From Bacillota bacterium (GTDB lineage: Bacteria; Bacillota; Clostridia; Christensenellales; Aristaeellaceae): a DNA stretch of 6,436 nt. The position numbers were made by a program, and so were the translations under genes. The stretch spans positions 1 through 6,436 of the forward strand of contig JAEZTD010000128.1 of NCBI GenBank assembly GCA_023443705.1, read 5' to 3'. Numbering within the stretch: position 1 is the stretch's first letter; each line of letters starts with the position of its first letter. Below the pieces are notes generated by a model that worked only from the letters and a program-made list of their open reading frames with translations, had not been told where the DNA came from and searched no databases. Below, piece after piece: positions 5,044 to 6,436 of this stretch.

Positions 5044-6436
5044 CTAACGAACCAGCACGTTTGCAACCTCACCGGCGGGCATGGGTCTGAAGTACAAAAA
5101 CCCCTGTGCCTCGTCGCACTTTCGCCGTTTCAGGAAATCCCTCTGCGCGTTTGTTTCGACGCCCTCGGCGATGACCGAGATGTTCAGGCTCCGGGCGAGA
5201 TTGATAATTACCCTGGCAATGGCCTGGTCTTTCTGGCTGGTCTCGATGCCCTGCACAAACTGCATGTCCATCTTGATCCGGTCGATCGTCAGAAGCTTCA
5301 GCCGGCTGAGCGAGGAGTATTCGGTGCCGAAGTTGTCGATGGCGATGGTGACGCCCAGCGCCCGGAGCCGCCGAAGAACCTCCACGACCTCATCGGTATT
5401 GACGCTGGCTACGTCTTCGGTGATCTCGAGCTCCAGAAACTCCGGCGCAAGCCCTGTTCTTCCCAATGTCGCCTGCACCAGTGCGACAAAAGCGGGGTTG
5501 GTCAGCTGCTGCGCCGAGATGTTGACGGCGATCCGAAGCCGGTCGTGCCCCTGCGCCTGCCACTCGGCGTTCTGCGCGCAGGCCGTCATCAGCATCCACT
5601 CACCGATCTGGTAGATCAGGCCGGTTTGTTCCGCAAGGGGGATGAACACGCCGGGCTCGATCAGTTCCTCGCCAGGCAACCGCCAGCGGATGAGCGCTTC
5701 CATCCCGATGATCTTCTCGGTGGCGAGGTTGATCTGCGGCTGATAATAGAGCTCGAATTGATTGTTCTCAAGCGCCCGGTAGAGGAGGTTTGTCAGCCGC
5801 ATCCGGGAACGCGCCTCATCCTTCATCTCCTGGGAGCACAGCGCATACTGGCCCTTGCCGGTGGCCTTCGCGCTGTACATGGCAGTATCCGCGTGCTTTA
5901 TCAGAGCCTCCGCTTCGCGTCCGTCCTCCGGGTACAGCGCGAGGCCCCCGCTGACGGATACAAAGAACTCCTGGCCATCCATGACGATGGGCTTCTGGAT
6001 GACCTCCATGATCCTGTCCATGATGCAGCGAAGCTCTTCCTGATTGTGGATATGGTTGAGCAGCAGGATGAACTCGTCTCCGCCGAAGCGGGCGAGCATG
6101 TCGCTGGCGCGCGCCGCACGGCTCAGGATATGCGCGGCTTCCGACAGAAACCGGTCTCCCTGGTCGTGCCCCATCGTGTCGTTGACTGCCTTGAAGGAAT
6201 CCAGGTCCATAAACGCGATGCCCAGTTTCCATCCTCCGGACTCCGCCGCGCGAATCGCCTGCCCCAGCCGCTCCCTAAAAAGAATGCGGTTGGGTAGCCC
6301 CGTAAGCTGATCGTAATAGGCCATCTGGCTCAGTTCCTGCTCGCTCTCCGCGATGGTCACAGCGTCTGAGACGATGCCCGAAACGATCTCCAGAAACGCC
6401 GGCGGCGCGTAGTTCCATTTGCGCATGGGTTGACCG
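5044..6436 (-). CDS. Cyclic-di-GMP protein with GGDEF and EAL domains, 5' end outside window
   Basis: GGDEF domains make c-di-GMP from two GTP; EAL domains hydrolyse it to pGpG. Numbering from the in-frame ATG at 6426, the GGDEF domain spans about 34-195: metal ligand D74 (FMDLD), N82 and D91, active site GGDEF at 115-119, and the inhibitory I-site RASD at 106-109, five residues before it. The EAL domain spans about 212-458: EAL 243-245, N302, E334 (ELEITE), K385, E421 and E424 (AEGVET) and Q441 (QGFLYFRP). Its loop-6 motif is altered: D364-N365-F-G-T-E369-Y-S-S where DDFGTGYSS is usual, so phosphodiesterase activity may be weakened. No stop or ribosome binding site precedes ATG 6426, and residues 1-33 resemble the end of a sensory (GAF-like) domain, so the gene probably continues past the edge. 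A terminator follows directly, so it is not part of the exporter operon. No membrane segment is visible in this part. Confidence 0.93.
   Translation of the reverse strand, partial: GQPMRKWNYAPPAFLEIVSGIVSDAVTIAESEQELSQMAYYDQLTGLPNRILFRERLGQAIRAAESGGWKLGIAFMDLDSFKAVNDTMGHDQGDRFLSEAAHILSRAARASDMLARFGGDEFILLLNHIHNQEELRCIMDRIMEVIQKPIVMDGQEFFVSVSGGLALYPEDGREAEALIKHADTAMYSAKATGKGQYALCSQEMKDEARSRMRLTNLLYRALENNQFELYYQPQINLATEKIIGMEALIRWRLPGEELIEPGVFIPLAEQTGLIYQIGEWMLMTACAQNAEWQAQGHDRLRIAVNISAQQLTNPAFVALVQATLGRTGLAPEFLELEITEDVASVNTDEVVEVLRRLRALGVTIAIDNFGTEYSSLSRLKLLTIDRIKMDMQFVQGIETSQKDQAIARVIINLARSLNISVIAEGVETNAQRDFLKRRKCDEAQGFLYFRPMPAGEVANVLVR

Noticed and set aside
5038..6297. 419-codon open frame on the plus strand
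   Set aside because: It is antisense to the GGDEF-EAL gene, whose motifs are unmistakable. Long antisense frames are expected in GC-rich DNA, and the translation is rich in Arg, Leu and His without domain features.
1..6436. CRISPR arrays, tRNA or rRNA genes, insertion sequences, phage genes
   Set aside because: No regularly spaced repeats, cloverleaf-like sequence, ribosomal RNA segments, transposase or integrase motifs were seen on either strand.

Overview
The window is GC-rich and reads as chromosomal DNA from a Gram-positive, Clostridia-like bacterium (Bacillota). This rests on the class II xylose isomerase, the strong AGGAGG-type ribosome binding sites, the TetR plus ABC-2 exporter operon layout, and a sharp TTGACC-N17-TATAAT promoter. 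A high-GC Oscillospiraceae or Christensenellales-like member would fit, but the family is inference. All five protein genes lie on the minus strand, so transcription runs from high to low coordinates. The long plus-strand reading frames are antisense shadows of these genes.

Read in the direction of transcription: (1) 6436-5044 holds the 3' part of a GGDEF-EAL cyclic-di-GMP protein. It is open at the window edge and closed by a clear Rho-independent terminator (5014-4983). (2) 4974-4945 is a compact control region, where a 19-bp perfect inverted repeat lies across the -35 box and spacer of a near-consensus promoter. (3) 4930-1774 is a four-gene operon: TetR-family regulator, ABC-2 type ATPase, and two related membrane permeases. 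The genes overlap or nearly touch, which indicates co-transcription and translational coupling. The likely logic is an autoregulated exporter: the TetR protein represses its own operon until a ligand is bound. The substrate cannot be read from sequence. (4) 1773-1526 is a 248-nt gene-free stretch with several short palindromes, one resembling half of a catabolite-responsive element. (5) 1525-203 is xylA, xylose isomerase, with all metal and catalytic residues present. (6) 202-1 is non-coding and contains four consecutive strong stem-loops, two of them with perfect arms of 11 and 13 bp. None is followed by a U-tract, so they are not ordinary terminators.

Most of the window is conventional. The parts most worth a second look are the stem-loop cluster downstream of xylA (possible structured RNA, mRNA 3'-stabilising element or intergenic repeat), the EAL domain with a degenerate loop-6 motif (D-N-F-G-T-E-Y-S-S instead of D-D-F-G-T-G-Y-S-S) beside an intact GGDEF site, and the tetR promoter, whose start point implies a nearly leaderless ATG or an alternative TTG start.
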